This document shows, piece after piece, positions 53,213 through 62,158 of a stretch of 64,000 bases of DNA. The translations under genes and the position numbers were made by a program. The DNA comes from Haloarcula salina (GTDB lineage: Archaea > Halobacteriota > Halobacteria > Halobacteriales > Haloarculaceae). Below the pieces are notes generated by a model. It saw nothing but the letters and a program-made list of their open reading frames with translations. It was not told the origin of the DNA and did no database searches. Each line of letters begins with the position of its first letter. The stretch's first letter is position 1. Where the stretch lies: assembly GCF_010119195.1 (NCBI RefSeq), contig NZ_WRXL01000003.1, forward strand, positions 359,639 through 423,638. The letters run 5' to 3'.

Positions 53213-54400
53213 ATGGCCTCTCGACACCTCACAACGGAACGGCTCGTCCTCACCCTCGCGACCGTCGTCGCCGTCAGCGTGCTCGCCGCCGCGACCTGGT
53301 CGGTGGCGGTCCCGAGCGCGACGGCGACCCCGCGTCCGACCGTCGACGCCGACGTCGCGACGCAGTACGACGCCATCGACGGCGTCGAGGCGACCCGGAC
53401 GACGACCATCACGCGTAACGGGTCCGTTTCGAGTCGAACGGTCTACGACGCGACGCTCCGGCCGGGCACGGGGAAGCAGCGCCTCGAAGTCGTCTCCAGT
53501 ACGGCGACGCGCTACGACCTGCGGGTGTCGAACGGTTCGACCCTGTGGCTGTACGACCGCGACCGTGGGAACGCGACGCGTATCTCGCTCAGCGGCGGGT
53601 CACACGACCAGGGCGCGCGCCTCGAACGCCTGCTCGAGCGGCTGAACATGACGGATACCGACGGCCGGCCGCGGACGGTCGAACCGCTGCCGGTGGTCCC
53701 CCACGGCGGCCGCCAGCCGGCTGCCGCCGCCGTCGCGTCGGGGACCGAGATGGGCGTCAGCTACCGCGGGACGGAGACGGTCGACGGGCGGGAGACCTAC
53801 GTCGTCCACGTCGCGCCCGAGAACGGGTCGGCGGCGTACGAACAGACGCTGTGGCTCGACGCAGAGCGGTTCTTCCCGCTGAAACAGCGCACTGTCTGGA
53901 TGGCCGACGGGCGGCGAACGGTGGTGACGACGACGTACGAGAACGTCAGCTACGACACCGGCGTGGGCGACGACGCGTTCGTCCCCGACTTCCCGGCGAA
54001 TACGACGGTAAATGCCCCGGAGACGCCGGAGACGCGGACCTACCGGACGGTCGACGCGCTCGAAGCCGACACCGACGTTCGCGTCCCCGACGTCGACCTC
54101 CCACCGTCGTTCGAACTGGCCTACGCGACGCAGACGCGGGGCCGGATCCACGGGGTCGGCCTCAGCTACGTGAACCGCACGAGTCGAATCACCGTCGCGA
54201 AGTACAACTTCACGTACCGGGCACCGAAGGGTGACGAGCAGGTGACGATCGACGGCCGGACGGCGTCGCTCTCGCGCGGTCTCACGTCGTCGCTCTCCTG
54301 GAACTGCGGCGAGTACCGGTACACGATCCGCGGCCAGGGCGTCTCCGCGGACCGGCTCGTCGCCATCGGTCGGTCGGTCGGATGTTCCGCGAGCGGCTGA
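53213..54400 (+). CDS. Exported LolA/sorting-protein-like surface protein
   Basis: The 395-residue protein has an N-terminal signal/anchor helix (about 12-34, RLVLTLATVVAVSVLAAATW) and a beta-rich extracellular body. Segments such as YDLRVSNGSTLWLYDRD, ETVDGRETYVVHVAPENGS and TLWLDAERFFPLKQRT repeat strand patterns of the LolA/LppX fold. Many NxS/T sequons are present (for example NGS, NMT, NVS, NRT), fitting an externally glycosylated protein. The start is ATG at 53213; the longer frame begins inside the ABC permease gene. Confidence 0.75.
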   Translation: MASRHLTTERLVLTLATVVAVSVLAAATWSVAVPSATATPRPTVDADVATQYDAIDGVEATRTTTITRNGSVSSRTVYDATLRPGTGKQRLEVVSSTATRYDLRVSNGSTLWLYDRDRGNATRISLSGGSHDQGARLERLLERLNMTDTDGRPRTVEPLPVVPHGGRQPAAAAVASGTEMGVSYRGTETVDGRETYVVHVAPENGSAAYEQTLWLDAERFFPLKQRTVWMADGRRTVVTTTYENVSYDTGVGDDAFVPDFPANTTVNAPETPETRTYRTVDALEADTDVRVPDVDLPPSFELAYATQTRGRIHGVGLSYVNRTSRITVAKYNFTYRAPKGDEQVTIDGRTASLSRGLTSSLSWNCGEYRYTIRGQGVSADRLVAIGRSVGCSASG

Positions 54401-54445
54401 ACCGCCGGATTCCACCGCCGCGACCGCCGCGCCGACAGCTATCAG

Positions 54446-54777
54446 GGGCCTGTTTTCTGGGTCAGAAGTTCGACTGGTCGTTATATTATCCAACCGTGCG
54501 TCCCTGTGAATGCAGCGGGCCTGATGATCCCGAACCGCCATGCTGTCCGGTCATCGCCGCTGTCTGTCCACCACCATGCCCCGGAGCGATCCGGGCCGTC
54601 CACCCTGGGGGAAATGGGTCACACATCGGTCCTCGAGGTGGGGTGTGGATCGCCGCCTGGGCCCTCCAAGCCTCTGACAGTTCCCGGGCGGCGATTTCGG
54701 CCCGCCTCTGGACCGGTCTCCGCTGTCGCATCGCGCCCTCCCGAGCCCTGACTTCTGACCCGGAAACTGGCAGGACC
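54446..54777. repeat. 332-bp segment with imperfect inverted ends; possible MITE or structured RNA
   Basis: The gap 54401-54808 has no credible gene. Its ends are inverted: 54453-54469 (TTTTCTGGGTCAGAAGT) and 54751-54767 (complement GTTTCCGGGTCAGAAGT) match at 15 of 17 positions, and GGGCCTG (54446-54452) pairs with CAGGACC (54771-54777). Inside, CCCGGA-GCGA-TCCGGG (54580-54595) is a 6-base stem with a GNRA tetraloop, and CACAC/GTGTG pairs lie near 54620-54655. I see neither SRP nor RNase P RNA landmarks. It may be a non-autonomous mobile element or an unknown structured RNA. Confidence 0.5.
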
Positions 54778-54784
54778 TTTTATT
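54777..54784 (+). promoter_or_regulatory. TATA-like element of the winged-helix gene
   Basis: CTTTTATT lies about 29 bases before the GTG at 54809, as expected for a leaderless haloarchaeal transcript. This supports that GTG over the upstream in-frame start at 54797. Confidence 0.45.
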
Positions 54785-54808
54785 CGCCGACGGTTCGTGG
54801 TCCGGGAC

Positions 54809-55180
54809 GTGAGTGAGGACCCGGACGTGGGCGATCTCCTCGATCTGCTCAGCGACGAGTACGCCCGGGATATCCTCGCAGCAACGAGTGTCAAACCTAT
54901 GTCTGCGAAACAGCTCTCCGAACAGTGTGAGATGTCACAGCCGACCGTGTACCGACGGGTCGAGTGGCTCCGGGAGCACGGCCTCATCGAGGAACAGACC
55001 CGTATCGAGACTGGCGGCAACGACTACAGCGTCTTCGCCGCGACGCTCTCGGAGTTCTCGCTCGCGCTCGACGACGGGGCGTTCGACGCCGCCGTCGAGC
55101 GGACGGAGTCACCGGCGTTCCCCGGGCAGGACGAACAGGACACGGCCGACCGATTCACGAAGATGTGGGAGAACCTCTGA
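54809..55180 (+). CDS. Winged helix-turn-helix (ArsR-like) transcriptional regulator
   Basis: The 123-residue protein starts at GTG 54809 (VSEDPDVGDLLDLLSDEYARDIL). The winged helix spans about residues 10-75: DEYARDILAATSVKPMSAKQ, then the recognition helix MSQPTVYRRVEWLREHGLI and a wing with the sequence TGGNDYSVF. No metal-binding cysteine pattern of classical ArsR is seen. The membrane-protein gene follows one base after its stop, a common pairing in haloarchaea. Confidence 0.85.
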   Translation: MSEDPDVGDLLDLLSDEYARDILAATSVKPMSAKQLSEQCEMSQPTVYRRVEWLREHGLIEEQTRIETGGNDYSVFAATLSEFSLALDDGAFDAAVERTESPAFPGQDEQDTADRFTKMWENL

Positions 55181-55181
55181 G

Positions 55182-55493
55182 ATGGTCGCCATCCCGACCC
55201 TCGTCGAGTGGCTCATCGTCGGCCTGGCCTTCGGCTCCACCCTCCTGGGCGGGTACGTCGGCTACCAGGCCTACCGCGGCTACCGCCGCCACGACAGCCG
55301 CTCGATGCGGTACCTCTCGGCCGGCCTGTTCTGTCTCACCGCGGTGGCCTTCGCCGTCGCGTTCGTCGGGTCGCTCCTCCTCAGACAGGGCGTCCTCCCC
55401 GTCCGCTTCCAGCAACCGCTCACGCTCGTCACTCGCGCCTTCCAGTTCGTCGGCGTGCTGTTCATCGCCTACTCGCTCCACACTCGGGAGTAA
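55182..55493 (+). CDS. Small membrane protein paired with the winged-helix regulator (DUF7521-like)
   Basis: The 103-residue protein has three hydrophobic segments (about 8-30, 45-66, 80-99) with basic loops (YRGYRRHDSRSMRYL). It starts with ATG at 55182, one base after the regulator gene's TGA. Membrane proteins of this size and position are frequent next to winged-helix regulators in haloarchaea (annotated as DUF7521), perhaps as a sensor partner. Confidence 0.7.
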   Translation: MVAIPTLVEWLIVGLAFGSTLLGGYVGYQAYRGYRRHDSRSMRYLSAGLFCLTAVAFAVAFVGSLLLRQGVLPVRFQQPLTLVTRAFQFVGVLFIAYSLHTRE

Positions 55494-55517
55494 GCCGCCG
55501 CCCGCGTCTCACTCACC

Positions 55518-55721
55518 TCACTCCAGCAACCCGCTGTCCCGCGCGAACCGGTCCGCGAGTTCCTCCAGCACGTCCGGATCGACTTCCGCCACCGGGTCGC
55601 CGTCGTGGAGCTGCTCGTTGTGCCGGGCGACCGCGTCCTCGACCTCGTCGAACGGGACCGCCGTTCGCGTGCCACACCCCTCGCAGACGACCGGAATCTC
55701 CGGTCCCTCGCTGTCGGTCAT
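55518..55721 (-). CDS. Small CxxC protein, 67 residues
   Basis: ATG at 55721 (MTDSEGPEIPVVCEGCGTRTAV) gives a 67-residue acidic protein with one CEGC knuckle (residues 13-16), a helix EVEDAVARHNEQLHDG and DPDVLEELADRFARDSGLLE at the end. A histidine in ARHNEQLH could complete a metal site. TTTATT on the minus strand near 55750 is a TATA element about 30 bases upstream, which supports the start. Confidence 0.68.
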   Translation of the reverse strand: MTDSEGPEIPVVCEGCGTRTAVPFDEVEDAVARHNEQLHDGDPVAEVDPDVLEELADRFARDSGLLE

Positions 55722-55824
55722 TGGCGACGGTTGCGCCCACCCGCTCAAATAAACTCGGGTTGGCGGCCGCCGTCGGCCCCTTCGACGGGCGACGCCGCTG
55801 TTCTCGACCGTCGCGGCCGCACCG

Positions 55825-56331
55825 TCATTCGAGGACGCTCTTGGGACGTTTGAGGTAGAACTCCTGTTCGGTGACGCGCTCGTAGACATCGTACAGCGTC
55901 TCGACGGCGGCGGGGTCGGGGCTGAACTGCAGGTGCGGGGCCAGGTGATACGCCTTGCAGGTCGTCAGGAAGAAGTACAGCGTCCGGTGGTGGGCCGGCG
56001 TCGCGTCGACGACGCCGAGGCGCTTCCCGCCGAGGTCGTCCGAGAAGTCGTTGAGCATGCTCGCGATGTCGTCGCTGAGCCGTTCGTCCGGCCGCGTCAG
56101 CGGCGTCCCGAACGTCTGCTGGAAGAAGTCGCTGGTCGCTCGGAGGAACGGGTTCGCGTCCATCCCGGTCGGGTCGACGGCGGCGACGGACTCGTACAGG
56201 TCGAGCAGCGTCGACAGCTCCTCGGCCGTCACCGCGATGGGTCGGACCGGGTCGCCCTGCGGCAGCGAGTACTCCGGGAAGGAGTACGACCCCGGGTCCG
56301 GAATCCGCCCGAACACCTGATCGAGGCTCAT
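55825..56331 (-). CDS. Conserved-looking hypothetical protein, 168 residues
   Basis: The protein starts MSLDQVFGRIPDPGSYSFPEYS at ATG 56331. It is soluble, mainly helical, with TAEELSTLLDLYESVAA and a C-terminal half VVDATPAHHRTLYFFLTTC and VYERVTEQEFYLKRP. I do not recognise a domain. It lies alone, divergent from hisA. Codon use and acidity fit a real haloarchaeal gene. Confidence 0.7.
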   Translation of the reverse strand: MSLDQVFGRIPDPGSYSFPEYSLPQGDPVRPIAVTAEELSTLLDLYESVAAVDPTGMDANPFLRATSDFFQQTFGTPLTRPDERLSDDIASMLNDFSDDLGGKRLGVVDATPAHHRTLYFFLTTCKAYHLAPHLQFSPDPAAVETLYDVYERVTEQEFYLKRPKSVLE

Positions 56332-56519
56332 AGGTCTAGTTCCGTCGGCAGCGGCCTAACTGTTGGGCCGGTTCGGCGTGTTCCGGACACCCAGTTAGAC
56401 GTGAACAGCCAGACCACCCTCGCTCCGGTTCGTGGGCCGAGGGCCCGCTCATCGAGTCGAGGGTCCTTCGGTCCCTCGCGACCGACACGCTTTCGACCGC
56501 CGCCGACCGAGCCACGCCC

Positions 56520-57254
56520 ATGTTCCCCGAGTTCGAGGTCGTCCCCGCGGTCGACATGCAGGACGGACAGGTGGTCCAGCTCGTCGGCGGCGAGCGCGGC
56601 ACGGAGAAGACCTACGGCGACCCGGTCGAGGCGGCGCGGCGCTGGGTCGACGCCGGCGCGCGGACGCTGCACCTCGTGGACCTCGACGGCGCGTTCGAGG
56701 GCGAGCGGCGGAACGCCGCGGCCATCGACGCCGTCCTCGACGCCGTGGGCGACGACGCCGCGGTGCAGTTGGGCGGGGGCATCCGCACTGCCGAGGACGC
56801 GATCTCCCTGCTGGATCGGGGGCTCGACCGCGTCATCCTCGGGACCGCGGCCGTCGAGAACCCCGACATCGTCGCCGAGATCAGCGAGCCCCACCCCGAG
56901 AGCGTGCTGGTGAGCCTCGACGCGAAGGGCGGCGAGGTCGTCGTCTCGGGCTGGACCGAGGGCACGGGGCTGGACCCGGCCGAGGCGGCCGAGCGGTACG
57001 CGGACCTGGGTGCCGGCGGCATCCTCTTTACCGACGTGGACGTGGAGGGGCGACTCGACGGCGTGCGGACCGATCCGGTCCGACGGCTGGTCGAGGCCGT
57101 CGACATCCCGGTCGTCGCCAGCGGCGGCGTCGCGACCATCGACGACGTGCTGGCGCTGGAGCGGGCCGGCGCGGCCGCCGTCGTCGTCGGCAGCGCGCTC
57201 TACGAGGGCGAGTTCACCCTCGAAGCGGCGATGGACGCCGTGGCCGAGTCCTAG
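56520..57254 (+). CDS. hisA: ProFAR isomerase HisA (histidine biosynthesis)
   Basis: It isomerises ProFAR to PRFAR in histidine synthesis. The 244-residue TIM barrel has the first catalytic aspartate in PAVDMQDGQVVQLVGG, the phosphate sites GGGIRTAEDA and VVASGGVATIDDV, and the second aspartate in SLDAKGGEVVVSGW and TDVDVEGRL. ATG is at 56520. Its stop overlaps by 3 bases that of the convergent GH97 gene. Other his genes are not in the window. Confidence 0.95.
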   Translation: MFPEFEVVPAVDMQDGQVVQLVGGERGTEKTYGDPVEAARRWVDAGARTLHLVDLDGAFEGERRNAAAIDAVLDAVGDDAAVQLGGGIRTAEDAISLLDRGLDRVILGTAAVENPDIVAEISEPHPESVLVSLDAKGGEVVVSGWTEGTGLDPAEAAERYADLGAGGILFTDVDVEGRLDGVRTDPVRRLVEAVDIPVVASGGVATIDDVLALERAGAAAVVVGSALYEGEFTLEAAMDAVAES

Positions 57255-60200
57255 TCGAGCGAGACGAACGGGAGCGTCGCCCGCGCGTTGGCCCCGTAGG
57301 CGAGCGCGTCGGCCTGGCTCACGCCGTCGGGCGTCACCAGGTCCATGACGCGGGGCGCGTTCTCGACCGCACCGGATTTCGCGCCGCCGAAGACGTACTC
57401 CTCGGCCGTCTCCGCGACGGGGCGCAGCGAGCCGCGGTCCTCGGATTGGACCATCGCGACGACTTCGAGGTCTGCGGCGTCGACGCCGTCGAAGGCCGCG
57501 CGGTCGACGCTCAGCGTGACCGTCCCGGCGTCTGTGTCGACCGCTTCGCCGACCGAGACGCCGTTCCCTTCGCCGTCGGTGAGCGGGGCCCCGCTGGCGT
57601 CGACGGCGCTCTTCGAGTAGCCGCTGATCTCCAGGCGGTACTGCCAGGGCGCTTCGAAGTCCACGTTCGCGCCGAGGTCGTCGAGGCTGCTGGTCGCGCC
57701 GCCGTCGGCGCTCGGGTCGCGGAGCCAGAGGACGAACCACTGCGGCGAGAAGCCGCGGCTGCTGCCGAAGGCGTTGTAGAGCGTCTCCACCTCGACGGTG
57801 AAGCGAGCGAGGCTCGGCGTCTGCTCGACCGTCACCGAACGCAGGTCGAACGCGCCGGACTGGAAGGCGTCGGCTGTCGGGTAGGTGTAGCCCCCGGGGC
57901 CGTGGTCGTCGCCCGAGGGGTCCGCGAGGTCGGCCACCGTCGCGGGCGGTTTGATCGTCACGGTCTCGCTCGCGAGCGTCGTGCCGTCCGGCAGCGCGAC
58001 CGTCACCTCGTACTCGCCGGCCTCGTCGATGGCGTAGCCGACGGTGTCCGTGTAGCCGCTCGCCTCCGGCGGGATGCGGACGTTCTCGGTGCGGACGAAC
58101 TCGCCGTCGACGAACAGTTCGGTGGTCGTCCCCCCGACGAACGCGCCGTCGTTGTCGCCTGTCGCCTCGATGAACGGTTCCTGAACGAACGCCTCGTCGG
58201 CGACGCTGACCTCGAAGTCCTGTTCCGGACGCTCGTACTCGGGCAGGTCGGTGATCTCCTGGCCCCGCGCCGGCCGGAGGCGGACCGCGGTCCCGCCGCT
58301 GCCGACCATCGACGCGAGCAGCGTCGTCCCGGGGTCGACGACGGCCTCCGTGACGCGAACGTCGGTCAGGTTCTCGTCGTAGCCGGCCTCGACGCCGTCG
58401 GTGTAGATCTCGGCGACGTACTTCGGGCCCCTCGGCCCGTTACCGTTGCTGTTCCCGTTCCCGCGTCCGCTCCCGTTGCCGCGCCCTCGCCCGTCACTCT
58501 TGGACGCCGGCGAGAGGAAGTCGAGCGGCACGTCGACGGCGCGGCCGCCCTCGTCGGTCATCGCGCCGAGGAACCACTCCTCGTCCTTCTTGCGTGCGGT
58601 CACCACGTAGTCACCGATGGCCGCGTCGACGACGCGGGTGTCGTCCCAGCCGGCGGCCGGCACGTCCTCGACGAACTGGAAGGCGTCGACCGTCTCGCCG
58701 CGGATGGGCGCGGTCTCCGGTTCCGGCATCGACGCGCCGGGTTCGGTGACGGCGACTGAATCGAGGTTGACGCCACCGGTGTCGTCGCCGGTGAACGCGA
58801 CGGCGATCTCGTCGTCGCCGCCGGACAGCGAGACGGTGGTCGAGACGGCGTCCCAGTCGTTCCAGTACTCGGTCGGCGGGAACGTGACCTGCGCGGCCTC
58901 GCTGCCGTTGACCAGGACCGTCGCCGTGCGGTCGGTGTCCGCCGGGACGGCGTTGTTCTCGGCGTCGCTGGCGTAGCGCAGGTGGAGGTCGTACTCGCCC
59001 TCGCTCGCGCCCTCGACGGTCCAGGCGACGCTCGCGCCCGGGGACGCGCCGTTGGGGTCGACGGCGACGTAGCGCTCGCCCTGCGCGTTGGGCCAGCGAG
59101 ACGCCGTCGAGAAACCGTCGATATCGCCCCACTCGGCCTGTGCGACCGCCCCGACCTCGGCCGTCGACGGCTGGTCGGCCAGGTAGGAACTGGGCAGGTC
59201 GGCGACCATCTGGAGGCCGCTGAAGTACGTCGGGTACATCGCCAACTGCTTCGCGCGGGTCGTCTCGATGCCGCCCGAGCCCGAGTCCATATCGAAGATG
59301 CCCGGCGTGTACTCCATGGGGCCGGCCAGCATCCGCGTGAACGGGATGGTGACGTGATGGGACGGGCTCACGTCGCCGAAGGCGTCGTACTCCTGGCCCT
59401 TGACGCCCTCGCGGGTCATGAGGTTCGGGTACTGCCGACGGCGGCCGGTCGGGTGGATCGGCTCGTGTACGTCGAGCATCTGGCGGTTGGCGGCCGCGGT
59501 CTCGGCGACGAGCGTGTGGTGGTTCACGAGAACCTGATTGTGATGGTTGTGGCCTTCGCCGGCGAGGTCCCCGCTATCGGAGACGTAGCCGGTCTTGATC
59601 GTCCTGACACCGAGGTCGTCGTACAGCGGGTAGGCCTCGTCGAGCTGGGACGCGTAGTTCTCGAAGTCGCCGGCCGTCTCGTTGTGCATCGTCAGCTGGG
59701 TCGGCGGGTCGAGGCTGGGACCGTAGTCGGTCACCGCCTGCAGGTCGAAGTCCGGGTAGGGCTGATCGAAGTCGAAGGCGCTGCCGTCGCCGGGATAGCT
59801 CGCCCACCCCTCGTTCCAGCCCTCGACGAGGACGCCGGGGATGTCGTGCTCGCTGGCGAAGTCGATGTACTGCGTGGCGCGGCCGGTCTGTGCCCCGTGG
59901 TTGCCCGAGTTCGGCCCCGTGTACTCCCAGTCCGCCCGGCCGGTGATCATCAGCCACCAGACGCCGACGAACTTCTGGGGCTCGATCCAGTCGACGCCCT
60001 GCGTGAACACATCCTCGTCGTGGTCCTCGTTGAGGGTGACGACGAGGCTCGACTCGACGAGGTCGCCGGGGCTGGTGCCGACCTGGACCGTCCGCCAGGG
60101 CGTGACGTGCGGGGCCGACGCCGAGACCTTCGTCCCGTCTGGCAGGGGTGCGAGCGTCGACTCGAAAGCGGCGTCGCCGGCCTCCGACGGCGCGAGCGCG

Positions 60201-60949
60201 AGCGAGGCGTAGTCCGTCAGGTCGGCCTCGTGGACCGCGAGGTAACGGTCGTCGTCGGTTCGCATCGTCATCGGCGTGTGGACACCGTCGAAGGGCGTGT
60301 CGTCGAGTTCGGCGGCGACCTCGCTCAGCGCGGTCGCCTCGTACTCGACCTCGAAGTTGTTGTAGTCGTTGGGAATCCACCACGAGTCGTAGTCGCCCGC
60401 GAAGCGGTACTCGGTCCGCTCGGACGTGACGACGAACTGCTCGCCGAACGGGTCCCCGAAGACGAACCGGAAGCCGACGCCGTCGTCGAACACGCGGAAG
60501 ACGAACGTGCCGAAGCGGCCCGGCTCCGCGGTCTCTTCGACCCCAAGCCTGAGTTCGGTGTAGCGCTCGGGGATCTCGTCGTACCGGTCCCACACCGGCG
60601 TCCACGAGGCGTCCGTCTCGGAGCGCTCGCTCCCGGTGACCGTCAGGCCGTCCCGGAACGCCTCCTGGTTGCGGAACTCGAAGCCGAGCGCCGAGTCCTC
60701 GACGACCGTGGCCCCCTCGTGGGCGAGTCGATACGTCGCCGTGCCGTCGGACACGTCGACCGTGAGCGCGACGTTCCCGTCCGGCGATGTCACCGTTCTG
60801 GTCGGGGAGTCGTCGCCCTCGGTGACTTGTGCCGCCGTCTGCTCCGGGACCGACGCGGAGAACGCGGACGCGGCGAGGAGCGAGCCGACCCCGCCGAGGA
60901 ACTGCCGCCGGCTCTGCTTCGAATTGGGTTGATTTTCTTCTTCAAACAT
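57251..60949 (-). CDS. Exported GH97 alpha-glucosidase with inserted CBM-like and glucodextranase-type C-terminal domains
   Basis: The 1232-residue protein has a Tat signal (SRRQFLGGVGSLLAASAFSA, about 12-31). A GH97 beta-sandwich and TIM barrel follow. The catalytic glutamates match the inverting SusB type: MHNETAG (about 420), DVHEPIHPTG (about 496) and GQEYDAF (about 520). About residues 611-738 resemble a CBM6/35-like sheet (VEGASEGEYDLHLRYASDA) inserted inside the barrel region, which resumes with DAFQFVEDVPAAGWDDTRVV. A Gly/Asn-rich linker near 825-850 and a region about 1006-1232 (DPSGDDHGPGGYTYPTADAF) match glucodextranase C-terminal modules. It probably degrades extracellular alpha-glucans. 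Confidence 0.88.
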   Translation of the reverse strand: MFEEENQPNSKQSRRQFLGGVGSLLAASAFSASVPEQTAAQVTEGDDSPTRTVTSPDGNVALTVDVSDGTATYRLAHEGATVVEDSALGFEFRNQEAFRDGLTVTGSERSETDASWTPVWDRYDEIPERYTELRLGVEETAEPGRFGTFVFRVFDDGVGFRFVFGDPFGEQFVVTSERTEYRFAGDYDSWWIPNDYNNFEVEYEATALSEVAAELDDTPFDGVHTPMTMRTDDDRYLAVHEADLTDYASLALAPSEAGDAAFESTLAPLPDGTKVSASAPHVTPWRTVQVGTSPGDLVESSLVVTLNEDHDEDVFTQGVDWIEPQKFVGVWWLMITGRADWEYTGPNSGNHGAQTGRATQYIDFASEHDIPGVLVEGWNEGWASYPGDGSAFDFDQPYPDFDLQAVTDYGPSLDPPTQLTMHNETAGDFENYASQLDEAYPLYDDLGVRTIKTGYVSDSGDLAGEGHNHHNQVLVNHHTLVAETAAANRQMLDVHEPIHPTGRRRQYPNLMTREGVKGQEYDAFGDVSPSHHVTIPFTRMLAGPMEYTPGIFDMDSGSGGIETTRAKQLAMYPTYFSGLQMVADLPSSYLADQPSTAEVGAVAQAEWGDIDGFSTASRWPNAQGERYVAVDPNGASPGASVAWTVEGASEGEYDLHLRYASDAENNAVPADTDRTATVLVNGSEAAQVTFPPTEYWNDWDAVSTTVSLSGGDDEIAVAFTGDDTGGVNLDSVAVTEPGASMPEPETAPIRGETVDAFQFVEDVPAAGWDDTRVVDAAIGDYVVTARKKDEEWFLGAMTDEGGRAVDVPLDFLSPASKSDGRGRGNGSGRGNGNSNGNGPRGPKYVAEIYTDGVEAGYDENLTDVRVTEAVVDPGTTLLASMVGSGGTAVRLRPARGQEITDLPEYERPEQDFEVSVADEAFVQEPFIEATGDNDGAFVGGTTTELFVDGEFVRTENVRIPPEASGYTDTVGYAIDEAGEYEVTVALPDGTTLASETVTIKPPATVADLADPSGDDHGPGGYTYPTADAFQSGAFDLRSVTVEQTPSLARFTVEVETLYNAFGSSRGFSPQWFVLWLRDPSADGGATSSLDDLGANVDFEAPWQYRLEISGYSKSAVDASGAPLTDGEGNGVSVGEAVDTDAGTVTLSVDRAAFDGVDAADLEVVAMVQSEDRGSLRPVAETAEEYVFGGAKSGAVENAPRVMDLVTPDGVSQADALAYGANARATLPFVSLD

Positions 60950-61134
60950 CAGTTCTGGCCTGGCACGCGCTCGTAATAAAAGTTCACTCGAATCTACATT
61001 ATTTCTCAATCATCGGTCGTGATGATTTTCGCGAGCGCCGCCGCCGACGGTCGCGGATGCGAGAGGCTGGTCGTCCGCGGCCGGCTCCCGGCACAGCCGC
61101 GTCGCTTTTGCCCGTCCCGGCCCTGTCTCGGGGC

Positions 61135-62085
61135 GTGCGGGAGTTCGACTTCGAACTGGCGCTGTGTGCCCACCTCGAACGCGAGGGACGGCTGGTGAGC
61201 CGCCAGCTCGGCGGGCACGTCCACGGGCGGCGGGTCCTCGACACGGTGGTCGTCGAGCCCGGCCCCGAGTTCGACGAGCGGGCGGCCATCACCGCCGACC
61301 GCATCCCGACGGCGGCCGTCGAGAGCGACGTGGGCCCCGGTCGGGCGCGCTACTGGAAGGACGCCTTCGACTGCCACCCGGACCGGGCCGAGCGGGCCGT
61401 CGAACTGGCCGTCGAACGGGGCTTCTTCGAGCGCGAGCGCCGCGGCGGCCGGACGTACGTCCGACAGACGACGCGCTACCCCGACTGGATCGGCGGCCTG
61501 CTCGCCGTCGAGAACAAGCCGGACCTCGGGCGGCCCGGCGACCTCGAAGCGCAGCTGCGGACCGACGTGTCGCTCGCGCTCGCGGACCGCGTGGTGCTGG
61601 CGACGGCCTCCTACGTCACCGGTGCGCACCTCAATCGCATCCCCGACGCGGTCGGCGTCTGGCGATTCGACCCCGAGTCGGAGACGCGCGAGGTCGTCCG
61701 CGAGCCGACGCCGCTGCCGACCGACGAGCCCGGCGTCGAACTACTGGACGAGCGCCCATCTCGGACGGACGTGCGGGTCGTCTCGGCGGCGGAGAAGGCG
61801 CGGGCGCGGCGCGCGCTGGCCGAGCGAGCCTACGCGAAGGGGTGGCGGAGCTTCGACTACCCGGCCTGTGCGAGCTGTGACCCCGACGGCGACGGGCGGC
61901 CCCGGTGCGCCTGGAAGGGCCGGGACGTGCTCGCGAGCAAGGAGTGCGGGTCGGACTGCGACGGCTACGAAGCGGCGTCGCCGCCGACGGTCGACGGCGA
62001 CGCGCTCCGGGCCGACCGGACGCCGTGGGTGCCGGACCCCGACGGCCGCCGGCGTCGTCAGTCGGGGCTCGACCGGTTCGGCTGA
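61135..62085 (+). CDS. DUF5787 PD-(D/E)XK nuclease-like protein with C-terminal cysteine cluster
   Basis: The 316-residue protein starts at GTG 61135 (VREFDFELALCAHLEREG). Its restriction-endonuclease-like core has E7, D36 (RVLDTVVVEPG) and E126-N-K128 (LLAVENKPDLGRPGD) followed by Q140 (DLEAQLRTDV), the PD-(D/E)XK pattern. The C-terminus has cysteines C-A-S-C and three more (RPRCAWKG, KECGSDC) that could hold zinc or an iron-sulfur cluster. It matches haloarchaeal DUF5787. The substrate is unknown. The longer upstream frame is not coding. Confidence 0.82.
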   Translation: MREFDFELALCAHLEREGRLVSRQLGGHVHGRRVLDTVVVEPGPEFDERAAITADRIPTAAVESDVGPGRARYWKDAFDCHPDRAERAVELAVERGFFERERRGGRTYVRQTTRYPDWIGGLLAVENKPDLGRPGDLEAQLRTDVSLALADRVVLATASYVTGAHLNRIPDAVGVWRFDPESETREVVREPTPLPTDEPGVELLDERPSRTDVRVVSAAEKARARRALAERAYAKGWRSFDYPACASCDPDGDGRPRCAWKGRDVLASKECGSDCDGYEAASPPTVDGDALRADRTPWVPDPDGRRRRQSGLDRFG

Positions 62086-62158
62086 GCGGTGCGTGTGGGC
62101 CGGTACGTATTCACTCGGATCCGGGTCCTTATGCCGGAGAAGCCGCTGTGAGTAGCTA

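Noticed and set aside
54506-54751. Short frames on both strands inside the 332-bp segment
   Set aside because: Both strands are open by chance. The proline/arginine-rich translations lack acidic character, and the inverted ends suggest a non-coding element.
54446-54777. SRP (7S) RNA or RNase P RNA
   Set aside because: Length and closing stem are suggestive, but the conserved SRP helix 8 sequence and the RNase P GAAAGUCC-type core are not found.
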